DNA from: Quercus robur
Taxonomy: Eukaryota > Streptophyta > Magnoliopsida > Fagales > Fagaceae
Assembly (NCBI RefSeq): GCF_932294415.1
Contig: NC_065542.1
Location: 47,023,942 to 47,087,941 of the forward strand
Direction of reading: 5' to 3'
Length of the DNA stretch: 64,000 nt
The notes under the pieces were generated by a model. It was not told where the DNA came from. It saw nothing but the letters and a program-made list of their open reading frames with translations, and searched no databases. This document shows, in pieces, positions 1-12,354 of the stretch. Every line of letters begins with the position of its first letter. The stretch's first letter is position 1. A program made the translations under genes and the position numbers.

Positions 1-2945
1 CCCAATAACTTATTATTGAATTCATATTTTTAAAATAAAACCGTTGGATTACATGTTCTATATGATCTTAACATTCATGCCAATTTACATGTCAATCGGA
101 TGTAATTTACCATTTGATCTATAAACTCATTTTTTATGCATTATTTTAAATTACTAAAACTTGAATCTAGACAATTGATTGATGACATCGCTATTAATTT
201 TTGATTTCCTTAAAATTTTGTAAGCATGAAAAATATATGAATATAATATAATCTAACGGTAGGTTATCAAAATTCACATTGAATTAAGAAATATGGGGTT
301 GAGTTCAAGTTACACTTGACGTAACTCTAAAAAATGTTACACCACCCAATAACTTATTATTGAATTCATATTTTCGAAATCCAACCGTTGGATTACATGT
401 TCTATATGGTCTTAACATTCATACCAATTTTCATGTCAATCGGATGTAATTTACCATTTGATCTATAAACTCATCTTTTATGCATTATCAAAATTCACAT
501 CGAATTAAGAAATATAGGGTTAAGTTCAAGTTACAATTGACGTAACTCTAAAAAATAATACACCACCCAATAACTTATTATTGAATTCATATTTTCAAAA
601 TCAAACCGTTGGATTACATGTTCTATATGGTCTTAACATTGATGTCAATTTACATGCCAATTAGATGTAATTTACCATTTGATCTATAAACTCATCTTTT
701 ATGCATTATTTTAAACTACTAAAACTTGAATCTAGACAATTGATTGATGACATCACAATTAATCTTTGATCTCCTTGAAATTTTGTAAGCATTAAAAATA
801 TATGAATATAATGTAATCTAACGGTAGGTTTATCAAAATTCACATTGAATTAAGAAATATAGGGTTGAGTTCAAGTTACACTTGACATAACTCTAAAAAA
901 TGTTACACCACCCAATAACTTATTATTGAATTCATATTTTCGAAATCCAACCGTTGGATTACATGTTCTATATGGTCTTAACATTCATACCAATTTTCAT
1001 GCCAATCGGATGTAATTTATCATTTGATCTATAAACTCATCTTTTATGCATTATTTTAGACTACTAAAATTTGAATCTAGACAATTGATTGATGACATCG
1101 CTATTAATCTTTGATCTCCTTGAACTTTTGTAAGCATGAAAAATATATGAATATAATGTAATTTAACGGTAGGTTTATCAAAATTCATATCGAATTAAGA
1201 AATATAGGGTTGAGTTCAAGTTACAATTGACGTAACTCTAAAAAATGTTACACCACCCAATAACTTATTATTGAATTCATATTTTCAAAATTCAACCGTT
1301 GGATTACATGTTCTATATGGTCTTAACATTCATGCCAATTTTCATGCCAATTGGATGTAATTTACCATTTGATCTATAAATTCATCTTTTATGCATTATT
1401 TTAAACTACTAAAACTTGAATCTAGACAATTGATTGATGATATGACTATTAGTATTTGATCATCTTGAAATTTTGTAAGTATGAAAAATATATAAAGATA
1501 GTGTAATCTAACGGTAGATTTGTCAAAATTCACATCGAATTAAAAAATATAGGGTTATGTTCGAGTTACACCTGACGTAACTTTAAAAAATATTACACCA
1601 CCTAATAACTTATTATTGAATTCATATTTTGAAAATCCAACCGTTGGATTACATGTTCTATATGGTCTTAACATTCATGCCAATTTACATGCAAATCGGA
1701 TGTAATTTAGCATTTAATCTATAAACTCATCTTTTATGCATTATTTTAAACTACTAAAATTTGAATCTAGACAATTGATTGATGACATCGCTACTAATCT
1801 TTGATCTCCTTGAAATTTTGTAAGCATAAAAAATATATGAATATAATGTAATCTAATGGTAGGTTTATCAAAATTCACATCGAATTAAGAAATATAGGGT
1901 TGAGTTCAAGTTAAACTTGACGTAACTCTAAAAAATGTTACACCACCCAATAACTTATTATTGAATTTATATTTTGAAAATCCAACCGTTGGATTATATG
2001 TTCTATATGGTCTTAACATTCATGCCAATTTACATGCTAATCAGATGTAATTTACCGTTTAATCTATAAACTCGTATTTTATGCACTATTTTAAACTACT
2101 AAAACTTGAATCTAAACAATTGATTGATGACATCGCTATTAATCTTTGATCTCCTTGAAATTTTGTAAATATGAAAAATATATGAGTATAATGTAATATA
2201 ATGGTAGGTTTGTCAAAATTCACATCAAATTAAGAAATATAGGGTTGGATTCGAGTTACACCTGATGTAACTCTCAAAAATGTTACACCACCTAATAACT
2301 TATTATTAAATTTATATTTTGAAAATCCAACCGTTAGATTACATGTTCTATATGGTCTTAACATGCAAGCCAATTTTCATGCACATCAGATGTAATTTAA
2401 CATTTGATCTAGAAACTCATATTTTATGCATTATTTGAAACTACTAAAACTTGAGTCTAGACAATTGAGTGATGACATGACTATTAATCTTTGATCACCT
2501 TGAAATTTTGTAAGCATGAAAAATATATTAAGATAATGTAATATAACAGTAGATTTGTCAAAATTTATATCGAATTAAGAAATATAGAGTTGGATTCGTG
2601 TTACACCTGACGTAACTCTCAAAAATGTTACACTACCCAATAACTTATTATTGAATTTATATTTTGAAAATCCAACCGATGGATTACATGTTCTATATGG
2701 TCTTAACATGCAAGCCAATTTTCATGCGAATCGGATGTAATTTACCATTTGATCTATAAACTCATATTTTATGCATTATTTGAAACTACTAAAACTTGAA
2801 TCTAGACAATTGATTGATGACATAGCTATTAATCTTTGATCACCTTGAAATTTTGTAAGCATAAAAAATATATGAAAATAATGTAATCAAACGGTAGATT
2901 TGTCAAAATTCATATCGAATTAAGAAATATAGGGTTGGGTTCGAA
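1..2945. repeat. 345-bp satellite array, nine monomers
   Basis: Monomers begin at 1, 345, 566, 911, 1256, 1601, 1946, 2291 and 2636, marked by the recurring start CCCAATAACTTATTATTGAA. Spacing is exactly 345 bp (344 for the first), except that the second monomer is only 221 bp. The last monomer breaks off near 2945, and the left edge lies outside the window. Each monomer carries the same landmarks in order: CCGTTGGATTACATGTTCTA, GATCTATAAACTCAT, GATTGATGACAT and a closing GTTACACTTGACGTAACTC. Divergence by eye is several percent, and later monomers share private variants. There is no coding potential. Confidence 0.97.
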
Positions 2946-3330
2946 TTAAGAAATATTTTGAGGTTATTACATGAGTTTTTGCTCATTTTAGAGATTTTGG
3001 GATATTTTGGTCATTTTAGTTGTTTTTTGGCATAATTGGTGATTTTAGAGATTGTAGGAGTATTTTTGTCATTTTAAAGGTTTCATGGATATTTTGCTTA
3101 TTTTAGAGATTTTGAGGATACTTGATCATTTTAGTGGTTTTTGAGCATATTTGGTGATTTTATAAAAATCGGCTTTGAGTAGGGTATGAATATCTATGGA
3201 TAAATCGACCGGGTTACAATTGGATATGGATACTAATTGGGTAAGGTAATCGGATATCCATGGATAAATTATTTGGTCTGGTATATATAGGTATACCCTA
3301 CCCATGGCCATCCTTAATTATTTGTATATA
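2946..3330. other. non-coding spacer with degenerate short repeat
   Basis: From 2946 to about 3165 there is a loose repeat of a 25-35 base motif (variants of GATTTTGGGATATTTTGGTCA). From about 3170 to 3320 the sequence is rich in GGATATCCATGGATAAAT-like words and ends CCCATGGCCATCC, resembling the end of a small DNA-transposon MITE. I see no gene. Confidence 0.4.
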
Positions 3331-3765
3331 ATAGGTGACGAACACTTATTTCGTCACCAAAAACACCTCCATCTTAATATTGGATGATGAATTTGGAATT
3401 TCATCACATCAGGTTAGTCTTTGGTTAAACAATAGGTGACGAAAATTTATTTCGCCACCAAAAACACCTACATCCTAATATTGGGTGACGAATTTAGAAT
3501 TTCGTCACCTTTGGTAAGCCTTTGGTGACGCAAATATTTTGTCACCCTAGGTTTGCCTTTTTTTCATGACCTATAGTGACAAAATAAATATTTCGTCACC
3601 AATTTGTACATCTTTGGTGACGAAATATTGATTTCGTCACCAATTTTAAATTTTTTATAATATTTGGTGACGAATTCTTCTTTTCCTCACTAAATGTTAT
3701 CATTTGGTGACGAAATTGTTTATCCTCACTAGATTTCGTCACCATATCTCACTTTTGTTGTAGTG
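3331..3765. mobile_element. CACTA transposon end fragment
   Basis: The stretch is packed with direct and inverted copies of GGTGACGAAAT / ATTTCGTCACC, the subterminal repeat layout of plant CACTA elements. It ends at 3765 with TTGTTGTAGTG, the inverse of the CACTACAACAA terminus seen whole at 44318. No matching left terminus lies within reach upstream, so this is a lone end or a strongly deleted copy. The subterminal motif (GGTGACG) differs slightly from the AGTGACG motif of the 44318 element, so it is a related but separate family. Confidence 0.75.
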
Positions 3766-4067
3766 GCTGTTGATTTTGTTTCTTAATAAAAAATGAAGAG
3801 AGATGACAAAATTTAACTCAAACTCAAACTCAAACAAACAAGTTGTCCAGTAGGATATGTTAGGTATTTTTTTGTGGTATAGTGATGGTGGTTGATGGGA
3901 TTGAGTGTAGGCAGTAGCTTAGATGTCCAGCAGTGGTGTAGATCGGGCAACGGTGGCTGCTGTGACTGGTGACATCGTGGGTGGAGGTGGTCGGTGCCGG
4001 TCTGGTTGTGGTGTTTGGCTTCTTAATTTGTTGTGAGTAATTAAATTAAGAAAAGACATAATGAGAG
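3766..4067. other. non-coding spacer
   Basis: Contains an ACTCAA short tandem run (about 3808-3828) and a GGTGGTNGTG-rich stretch (3890-4020). No gene or recognisable element. Confidence 0.5.
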
Positions 4068-4084
4068 GATTTAATTAAATAAAG
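4068..4084. repeat. LINE target-site duplication, 5' copy
   Basis: GATTTAATTAAATAAAG, 17 bp, is repeated without mismatch at 9965-9981 directly after the poly(A) tail of the LINE. This defines both ends of the element. Confidence 0.95.
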
Positions 4085-4278
4085 TGTTGTAAAGTCAATT
4101 AGTCTCTCTCCCACGTAGGAGTGTTTCCTCTCTCGAGTGCTTCCTTTACTTTTCTCGAGTGTTCTTTCCCTTTCCTTGATAGGAACAATCTCTAAGGCCC
4201 TAATTCGGAGCTTTTAGTTCTGATTAGGTGGCCTAAATTCTTTGAAAGGCTCCAAATTTCACGGTAAGGATCAGAATC

Positions 4279-5700
4279 ATGGAGAAAGAGCTGATAGATG
4301 TTTTGAAGAACATGCAGCAAACGGAAGAAGAAGAGTTGCAGATCTCAGTTTCGGAAGAAGGCAGAGCACAGGTAATAGAGGAGTGTTCTCAGAGTTTGAT
4401 GGGAAAGGTGTTGACGGACAGAAAGCAAAACCTGCGTGCTCTGAAGAATACTTTAAGGACTGCTTGGAAAATTGGTCAGGATTTAAAGATTGTGGAAGTT
4501 GGAAGTGATATCCTTCAATTCAAGTTTGCCAATGAATATCAGCTAAGGTGGGTTGAAACAAATGGGCCATGGAACTTTGAAAATAACCTTCTATTGCTCA
4601 AAAGATGGGAGAGGGGAATGACGGCAAGTAATATTTCTTTTACCCACTCTCCTTTTTGGGTACAAATTTGGGGTTTGCCTTTTGATATGATGACAGAGAA
4701 GATAGGAAAGGAGATAGCCAGTAATTTGGGGATTTTTATGACAGTAGATACAAGATCATGGATGTCAGAGCAAGCCAAGTTCATGAGGGTGAAGGTGAAT
4801 CTTTCGCTGGAAAAACTCCTAAGAAGATGTGGAAAGGTTGCTAGTCCAGAGGGGGAGAGTTTTTGCATCCAATTTTGGTATGAAAGGTTGCCGATTTTCT
4901 GCTTCAGATGTGGAGTAATGGGGCACGATGAGCGACATTGCAAGAAAAGTGGCCAACAAAATCAAGCTCTGCAATATGGTGAATGGTTAAGGGCTCAAGG
5001 TGGAGGAAAAGCTAAATATACAAAAGAAGAACAAAGAAGGAGTCCTCTAAACCAGCAAGCTGATGACACGGCAATGCAAGAAAGGATGCAGTTTGGGGCG
5101 GAAGACGGGGGCTACTCCTATTCCCGTGGCGGTGCACAATTCAGGGACAATCTTGGAAATGAAAAAAGAGGAAGTCTTGTTTCAATGACGTCAGAGGAAG
5201 GTGAGCACGCCACGCAAGAGGTATGTCAATTTCAATTTCAAATTCAAAATGGTAGACATGATGAGATAGAAGCAAGGAAAAAAAAGGAAAATATCCACGG
5301 TGAAGAGGGAAAAGAAAATAACCAAAATATGGGGCCGGCCCAAACCTTTATGTCAACAGTAGGATGTGAAAATGGGGTAAGTGGGATAACCCACATGGGC
5401 CGGGTAGAAGTAAAAAATATAGAGTTTCAGGAAGTTAATAGCCCAGTTAAAATGGATATTGGGCTTAGTCTAGAAAAGGAAAATAATGATGTGGAAAATA
5501 AAACACAGAAAAATAAGGGTAAACTGAAGAAGCTGGCCCGTGGTCAGAACAAAGAATTTGAAATGGGAAGGGATGCAGCTAGTAATATAGTAGGAGTAAA
5601 GAGAACTCTCTGGGCAGATGAGGAAATGGTTGATGGAGGAAGGCAGAAAAGTTTTGTGGCAGTAACACAACCCCATTTGAGCTATCGGTGGTTTCTGTAG
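4279..5700 (+). CDS. LINE ORF1 nucleic-acid-binding protein (DUF4283, CCHC)
   Basis: An open frame of 473 residues. The N-terminal half (about residues 50-190) has the pattern of the DUF4283 domain found in plant L1 ORF1 proteins, including GPWNFENNLLLLKRW and PFWVQIWGLP. It is followed by one zinc knuckle, CFRCGVMGHDERHC, with C208, C211, H216 and C221 in CX2CX4HX4C spacing. The C-terminal half is charged, low in structure and variable, as is usual. In the family ORF1 protein binds element RNA and forms the ribonucleoprotein with ORF2. The start ATG follows a short leader with no better ATG in frame. ORF2 begins 19 nt after the stop. Confidence 0.92.
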   Translation: MEKELIDVLKNMQQTEEEELQISVSEEGRAQVIEECSQSLMGKVLTDRKQNLRALKNTLRTAWKIGQDLKIVEVGSDILQFKFANEYQLRWVETNGPWNFENNLLLLKRWERGMTASNISFTHSPFWVQIWGLPFDMMTEKIGKEIASNLGIFMTVDTRSWMSEQAKFMRVKVNLSLEKLLRRCGKVASPEGESFCIQFWYERLPIFCFRCGVMGHDERHCKKSGQQNQALQYGEWLRAQGGGKAKYTKEEQRRSPLNQQADDTAMQERMQFGAEDGGYSYSRGGAQFRDNLGNEKRGSLVSMTSEEGEHATQEVCQFQFQIQNGRHDEIEARKKKENIHGEEGKENNQNMGPAQTFMSTVGCENGVSGITHMGRVEVKNIEFQEVNSPVKMDIGLSLEKENNDVENKTQKNKGKLKKLARGQNKEFEMGRDAASNIVGVKRTLWADEEMVDGGRQKSFVAVTQPHLSYRWFL

Positions 5701-5719
5701 AGCAGCACCGCCGGGAGCC

Positions 5720-8700
5720 ATGAATACCTTAAGCTGGAACTGCCGGGGGCTGGGGAACCCCCGGTCAGTTCGAACGTTGTACGATATGGTGCAACGATGG
5801 TGCCCCAAACTGGTATTCTTGATGGAGACAAAAGCTGGAATAAGTAGGATGAGGAGAATAATGGTGAAGACAGGCTTATTAAATGGAGTAATTGTTCCTA
5901 GCAAAGGAAGAAGTGGTGGAATAGCCATGTTATGGGAAAGGGATCTATCTGTGGAGCTTAAAAGCTATACTAGGTATCATATTGATGCAGTAGTGATTGA
6001 TCCTACATCTGGCTTCAAATGGAGAATCATAGGGTTCTATGGAAATCCGGATACAAATCGAAGGAAGGAGTCTTGGGAGTTACTACATTTTCTAAATGCT
6101 CAATTTCAGATACCATGGGTTTGTTTGGGGGATTTTAACGAAATATTATCAAATTTTGAGAAATGGGGAGGTCCAGAGAGACCCCAACAGCAGATGGAGG
6201 GTTTTAGAAGAGTAGTAAATGCTTGTGGTTTTATAGACCTTGGATATGAGGGCCCAGAGTTCACTTGGTGTAACCAAAGGCCAGCTAGGGAAAGAATTCG
6301 ATTAAGACTTGATATGGTGCTGGCTACAACAGAGTAGAAAGATCATTACAAAGATACTAGGGTCCTCCATGTGGTGGATTCAACCTCAGATCACTATGCT
6401 CTGGTTCTAACTAACCAAAGAAATATCCAAGGAAGGGGAAAGAGAAGATTCCAATTTGAGGCAGCATAGGTTAGACATGATAAATGCAAGGAGATAATTC
6501 AAGATGCCTAGAAGTTTTATTCAGGTTTTCAAACGGCAAGTGATTTTGCTGAGGGTCTGAGAGTGTGTGCTGAGGGCTTAACAAGATGGAACAATTCAGA
6601 CCTTAGACATGATGCTAGAATGATAAAAGAGAAGAGAAAGCAACTGCAAGATCTAATCTAGGCTGACAGGGATGGAAGTAGGGGAGAAGAAATTAATGCA
6701 ATAAGGAAGGAAATAAATGAAATGTTAGATGATGAAGAAGTCAAGTGGAATCAAAGATCCAGAATCCAATGGTTGACCCTTGGTGATAGAAACACAAAAT
6801 ATTTCCACTACAAAGCATCTCAGAGAAGAAAGAAGAATGAAATCCGGGGCTTGCTGAATGGAGAAGGGAATTGGTGCGAAGAGAAAACAGACATAGCAAA
6901 TATTGCTGTGAGTTACTTCAAAGAGCTGTACTCTACTTCATTCCCAACCAGAGTGATGGAAGTAGCAGATTTGATACCGAGAAGAGTTACCAGGGAGATG
7001 AATGAAGACTTAACTAAAGAATTCCAGAAGGAGGAGGTTCTTCAAGCTATCCGACAAATGCACCCAACAAAAGCACCGGGTCCGGACGGTATGTCTGCTA
7101 TCTTTTATCAAAAGTATTGGGATATCATTGGGGATGATGTGATAAAAACTATTCTTAATATTCTTAATTTCAATGCCCCTATAGCTGAGCTAAACAAGAC
7201 AAATATAGCTCTCATTCCTAAAATAAATAATCCAACAAAGATAAGTGAATTCCGACCAATAAGCCTTTGTAATGTTTCATATAAAATTGTGTCAAAGATT
7301 CTTGCAAATAGGCTGAAACCTTTTCTCCCCTCCATCATCTCCGAAAGCCAAAGTGCTTTTGTCCCAGGTAGACTCATTACTGACAATGTCCTGGTTGCTT
7401 TTGAAATAATGCATTATCTAAAGAAAAGAAAGGATGGGAAAGAGGGGTATTTGGCAATTAAATTAGATATGAGTAAAGCCTATGACAGAGTGGAATGGTG
7501 TTTTCTTGAAAAAATTATGTCAAAAATGGGCTTTGATAATAAATGGACTAATTTGATTATGAGTTGTATAAACTCTGTTTCCTATTCTGTTCTCATAAAT
7601 GGTGAGGCCCATGGTTGTATTACCCCTACAAGGGGGCTACGCCAGGGTGATCCCTTATCTCCCTACATGTTTCTGTTATGTACAGAAGGACTAACGGCTT
7701 TGATTGTGGAGGCAGAAAAGAGAAGGCAGATTTCAGGCATCTCTATATGTAGGGGCGGCCCAACAATTACCCATCTCTTATTTGCCGATGATAGTGTGGT
7801 CTATTGCAAGGCATCAGAGCAAGAAAGCAGAGAGCTATGCACAATTCTGCATAAATACGAGGAAGCAGCAGGCCAAAAAGTAAATATAGAAAAGTCATCG
7901 GTCTTTTTTAGTAAAAATACTAAGGAAGAAACAAGCGAATGGGTGAAGAATATGCTGGGTTCAATGCAGAATGTACAGCCAGGAAAATACTTGGGCCTAC
8001 CTTTGATGATTGGAGATCAAAGAAACAAATATTCAATGAAGTCAGGGAGAGAGTGGGGAAAAAGATGACCGATTGGAAAGAGAAATTGTTATCGATTGGA
8101 GGAAGAGAAATCCTTATTAAAGCGGTTGCTCAGGCTGTCCCCACGTACACAATGGGGTGTTTTTTACTTCCCAAAGGTCTTTGTGAAGACATTGAGGAGA
8201 TGATGCGGAATTTTTGGTGGGGGCAGAAGAATCAAGAATAAAAAATGGCGTGGGTTAGCTAGTCAAGAATGTGTAATTCAAAGTCAGAAGGGGGAATGGG
8301 GTTTCGGGATCTTTATGCATTCAATTTGGCTATGTTGGCAAAGCAGGGATGGAGGATGTTGGAAAATCCCACATCGCTTATGGCGCGCATGTACAAAGCA
8401 AGGTATTTTCCCAATGGGGATGTTTTAAATGCAAGCATAGGTAGCAACCCATCTTATGCTTGGAGAAGCATTCATAAGAGCATAAAGATTCTGCAGAAAG
8501 GAACAAGATGGAGAGTGGGAAATGGGAAGACAATCCATATATGGGATGATAGATGGTTACCAACCCCAGCGACTTATAAAGTCATTTCCCCAAGGAAAGA
8601 TTTTGGAGATTTCCCTATGGTATCGGCCTTGATTGATCAAGATACTAGAAGATGGAGAAAGGACATTCTTGATAGAGTCTTTCTTGATTTTGAAGTGGAG

Positions 8701-9819
8701 AAAATTCTAAGCATCCCAATCCCTCACTACCCACAGGTGGACCAACTAATATGGGTGGGAAATAAAAAAGGAATTTTCATGGTGAAAAGTGCTTATTTTT
8801 TGGCTAAGGAAATTGTAGAAAAGCATGAAAGAGGTGAATCCTCAGTGGGAGATGTATGTGCCCCACTTTGGAAAAAGATGTGGCACTTAAACATTCCGGC
8901 CAAAGTGAGAGTCTTTGCTTGGAGACTTTGCATGAAGGCCATCCCATCTATGTTGAATATGAGTAATAGGGGAATTCAAGTGGATCCTACCTGCCCTGTT
9001 TGTTGTGGGGAACCTGAGTCAACTGAGCATGCAATAATCTACTGTGGAGCTGTTAAAAGAGTGTGGAGCAAATGGGAAGAATGCCCAATCTATTTGAATG
9101 AAGCCAACATGGAGATTGTGGACTTGGCTTTATGTTTGCTAGAAAAGGGAACACAGAGGGACATGGAGATCTTTTTTGGTGTTGCTTGGATGATTTGGTA
9201 TAATAGAAACCAAATTGTTCATGAGGGAAATGGTGTGTCTGAGGATCACATTTGGGAGACAGCAATCCAAATGATAAAGGAGTTCAAGGGAATAAGGGGC
9301 TGGGAGATAAATAGTCCTCAGAGAAGTGAGAAAGCATGGACTCCTCCACCTGTGGGTTTCTTCAAAATAAATGTAGATGGGGCTGTTCCTTCTGTTGATG
9401 GCCATTCTGGAGTGGGTGTTGTAATTAGAGCTTGGGAAAGAAAGGTGGTAGCAGCAAAAAGTCTTCCTCTATCGGGTCGAATAGCTGTGGAGGAAACATA
9501 AGCCATAGCTATGGAACAAGGAATGATCTTAGCAAAAAACATGGGCTTGGAAAGGACCATTTTTGAAGGGGATTCATTGCAGACAATTCAAGCTATTGAG
9601 GTTAAGGATGTAAGAAGTGTGATTGGCCACATTGTGAAAAGCTGTCTGCAAATTTTTCCAAGCTTCCAGGAGGCAAGAATCAGACATATTAGTAGGGAGG
9701 GCAACAAAATAGCCCACGATCTTGCACAGCTTGCAAAACAATCCGCTGAGGAACAGGTCTGGATTTCAACTATACCGGTTTGGATTGAAGACATGGCGAG
9801 AGCTGAAGGAACGGTTTAA
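5720..9819 (+). pseudogene. LINE ORF2 (endonuclease, reverse transcriptase, RNase H), broken
   Basis: Domains in order: an APE-type endonuclease from the start (MNTLSWNCRGLGNPRS, then GDFNEI and DMVLATTE); a reverse transcriptase with FRPISLCNVSYKIVSKILANR, KLDMSKAYDRVEW, RGLRQGDPLSPYMF and the catalytic FADD near residue 688; a zf-RVT domain (CPVCCGEPESTEH); and an RNase H domain starting FKINVDGAVPS. In-frame stops lie at 6335, 6467, 6509, 6659, 8239, 8260 and 9499, with a single-base loss near 8013 between the reverse transcriptase and the downstream part. Five of the stops are TAG where the family has tryptophan (TGG). All catalytic motifs visible are otherwise preserved. In the family this protein nicks target DNA and reverse transcribes the element RNA. 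Confidence 0.93.
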
Positions 9820-9981
9820 AGTTTGCCTGTGTTTCGTGGTCTAAGTTGTTGCTTTTTCTTATTTTGTTATGCTCTGTTTTTCTGTAGCTTGTGCTCTGTT
9901 TTCTTCAGTGTATCTTCTTATCTGTTTATGAATGAAAGTATTCAGTTTGGTCTAAAAAAAAAAAGATTTAATTAAATAAAG

Positions 9982-10091
9982 AGATATATGGGATGGAACA
10001 TAGAATGGTACGAGAAAAGTGGTATAGAAGATGTTGATTCCTTCGATATAATGTACAATATCTAGAAAAAATCGTAAAAAGAAAATACCCA

Positions 10092-10137
<46 letters not shown>

Positions 10138-10770
10138 GTATTGGAGAAACAAATAGCCCCCAATATTTACATAGGAATGGCCGAATGGGTTCCCCCACCT
10201 TTTGTTGGTAGCCTACTAGCCATGTCCAAAGCTTAAAATAAATGAAGCTATTCTTACTTCTTACACTAAAATATTGTATTTCCATACTAAAGCACACTTT
10301 CTATCCTTAAAATTTTGATTTTATTTTTTACCATTTACATTTCGAAATTTTAATTTTGATATTCCTCATTTTTTATTTTGCTTTCATATTGGCACTATCT
10401 ATTTCTATTAGTAATCTTATTATTCATAATTTTTGTTTTTTGGTCTACAACAATAAAATTTCTTCATTCCATTACAATTTAGAGCTAAAATATCATGAAA
10501 TTGTTAACCATGGAGAGTACTTAATAATCAAATTATTAACGGAAATAGACGACACGACTAATATGAAAACATAATCAAACACGAATACTAAAAAAAAAAA
10601 ATTTAAAACCTAAATGGCCAAAATGAAACCCCAAATTTTAAGGGTTAAAAGTATACTTGAGTTTTCAAAGGTCTATGGTTGATGATCCAAAGAATTTTTC
10701 TCACATAATTATTACACATTGTACTAAATAATTGATTTTTTTTTCTTCTAAAAAACTTTCTACTAAGTTG
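9982..10770. other. AT-rich spacer with TA/TATG microsatellite
   Basis: An A10 run and then (TA)n at 10101-10125 run into (TATG)n at 10121-10140. The rest is AT-rich with no credible gene; short open frames here have no family resemblance. Confidence 0.5.
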
Positions 10771-11343
10771 TAGGGATGTCAATTTAAACCTGCAACCGTG
10801 AGTACTCACCTCACCCGCCCTTAATTGATAGGCTTTACTTGCCCTGCATAACAAATGGGGTGGGGGTGAGGGTTAATATTTTCCCCTGCACCTGTCTTGT
10901 TTAAATTTAAATAATTAAAAAAATATTTTTATAAGTGTTTTATTAGATATACATATATGTTTTTAGCCTTCAAACTTTCAATTTATTATATTTTTTATAT
11001 TGTATTATTGAATTTATACTTTTATGTTTTAATATTTATGTTGTTTATATTTTTTTTAATTGTTGTATTGCTATGCTTGAATTGTTTTTGTATTTCTTAA
11101 TACTTAAATTGCTTTATTGTTATGCTTTAGGAAGGTTTTGTAATATTAGAACTTTTTTATTTAAATGTTTTATGAGTTTTAATTTAATACATTCAAAATA
11201 AGCTTTTAATAAATTATATATATGAAAAATTTGGGTGTAGCAGGATGGATACCCGCTAGAATGGGGTGGGGAAAACAAACCTACCCCGAAACGGAAGTGG
11301 GACAGGAGTGGGGAATAGGAAACCCGCACCATTGTCATTCCTA
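10771..11343. mobile_element. non-autonomous hAT MITE, 573 bp
   Basis: Begins TAGGGATGTCAAT and ends ATTGTCATTCCTA, an imperfect 13-bp terminal inverted repeat. It is flanked by an 8-bp duplication with one mismatch, CTAAGTTG (10763-10770) and CTAAGCTG (11344-11351). Eight-bp duplications and TAGGG-type ends point to the hAT superfamily. The subterminal parts are GC-rich (CCCGC, GGGGTGGG) and the core is AT-rich. There is no transposase. Confidence 0.8.
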
Positions 11344-11351
11344 CTAAGCTG

Positions 11352-12354
11352 GGTGTACAATGAAATGGAGATTGCATAGAGAGTTTTGAACTTTTTCAAA
11401 AGAGCAAGAAAAGAAGGAATTTGGAGAGAGCTTTCTAAACTTTTTCAAAAAGCACTTTTACTTCCTCAAGGCCTGTATTTCCTACTAGACATAATTCAAC
11501 CAGTGATAAAAGATAATAAACACTTCATATTATGCTCTCTTTGATTTAATCAAACAGTCTCGTGTAGGTGTAGGAAGTATGAAACATTTGGGATATTGTG
11601 TTTGTCATACTTTGAAGGTTTTTGACTTGCTTGATATAAAGATAATACCTCATCAATAAATTTGGAAGAGACGGACAAAAATAATAATAATAATAGTCTT
11701 AAAATTTGTTGTATCCTTTTGGCTAGATCTGTGTTGTCCTGCTGGTAACTTGATATGTATGTTGTAAACTTGTGAACTTTAGTTGTATTGTTCATTCTGC
11801 TGATTAATATATCTTAGTTTTGATCAGGCTTGGTTTATTGGAAGATTTGATTTAATTGGGTGATCCAATAATTTGATATATGGTATTAAGTATTAAAAAT
11901 AGATTAATTTGGTAACAAAGTGTTGCCACCCATTTGGGTGAATAAGCAAAACCCAAAATGCATGGGCCCTAAAGTTAGAGAAGCACAAGAGCGGTGCTTG
12001 GGCTTGAGAATGGCCCAGACCTCTTAGGGTGAGAAAAGTGCACAGTATTGTGGCTAGAAAGGCCCTAGCAGGTTGAAGGAACTAGTGGGCTCAATGATAG
12101 TCCATCTCCCCTTGAATTGGGATGGGTTGGGGGGCTAATAATGGCCTTTGAATAAGGCCCAAGAGAGGGAAGCAAGTAACTTTCCTTTATTGAATTAGAG
12201 TTTATAATAGATAATTTGATATAGGTATTTTTGAAAAGTAATTATGTAAAATAAATAGTATCTTTGAAAAGTGGTTATATAAAATAAAAAAAATATGTTC
12301 TTATACTAATATAAACATATCATATCATTTAAAAATATAATTCATTGAATATTT
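11352..12354. other. non-coding spacer
   Basis: The stretch from about 11935 to 12180 is relatively GC-rich (GGGCCC, GGCCCAGACC) and looks like old retroelement leader or LTR DNA next to the gag remnant that follows. I could not define ends. The remainder is AT-rich with no gene. Confidence 0.4.

Larger units (their letters stand above)
4085..9964 (+). mobile_element. full-length L1-type LINE
   Basis: A 5.88-kb non-LTR retrotransposon flanked by a perfect 17-bp target duplication (4068-4084 and 9965-9981). Parts in order: 5' UTR 4085-4278, ORF1 4279-5700, 19-nt spacer, ORF2 5720-9819, 3' UTR 9820-9952, and a 12-A tail 9953-9964. This is the plant L1 layout with a C-terminal RNase H domain. 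ORF1 is open throughout, while ORF2 has seven in-frame stops and one frameshift, so this copy cannot make a working ORF2 protein. The perfect duplication and few lesions suggest a fairly recent insertion. Confidence 0.95.

Noticed and set aside
1-2945. A CRISPR-like repeat-spacer array
   Set aside because: Whole 345-bp monomers repeat head to tail without unique spacers; this is a plant satellite.
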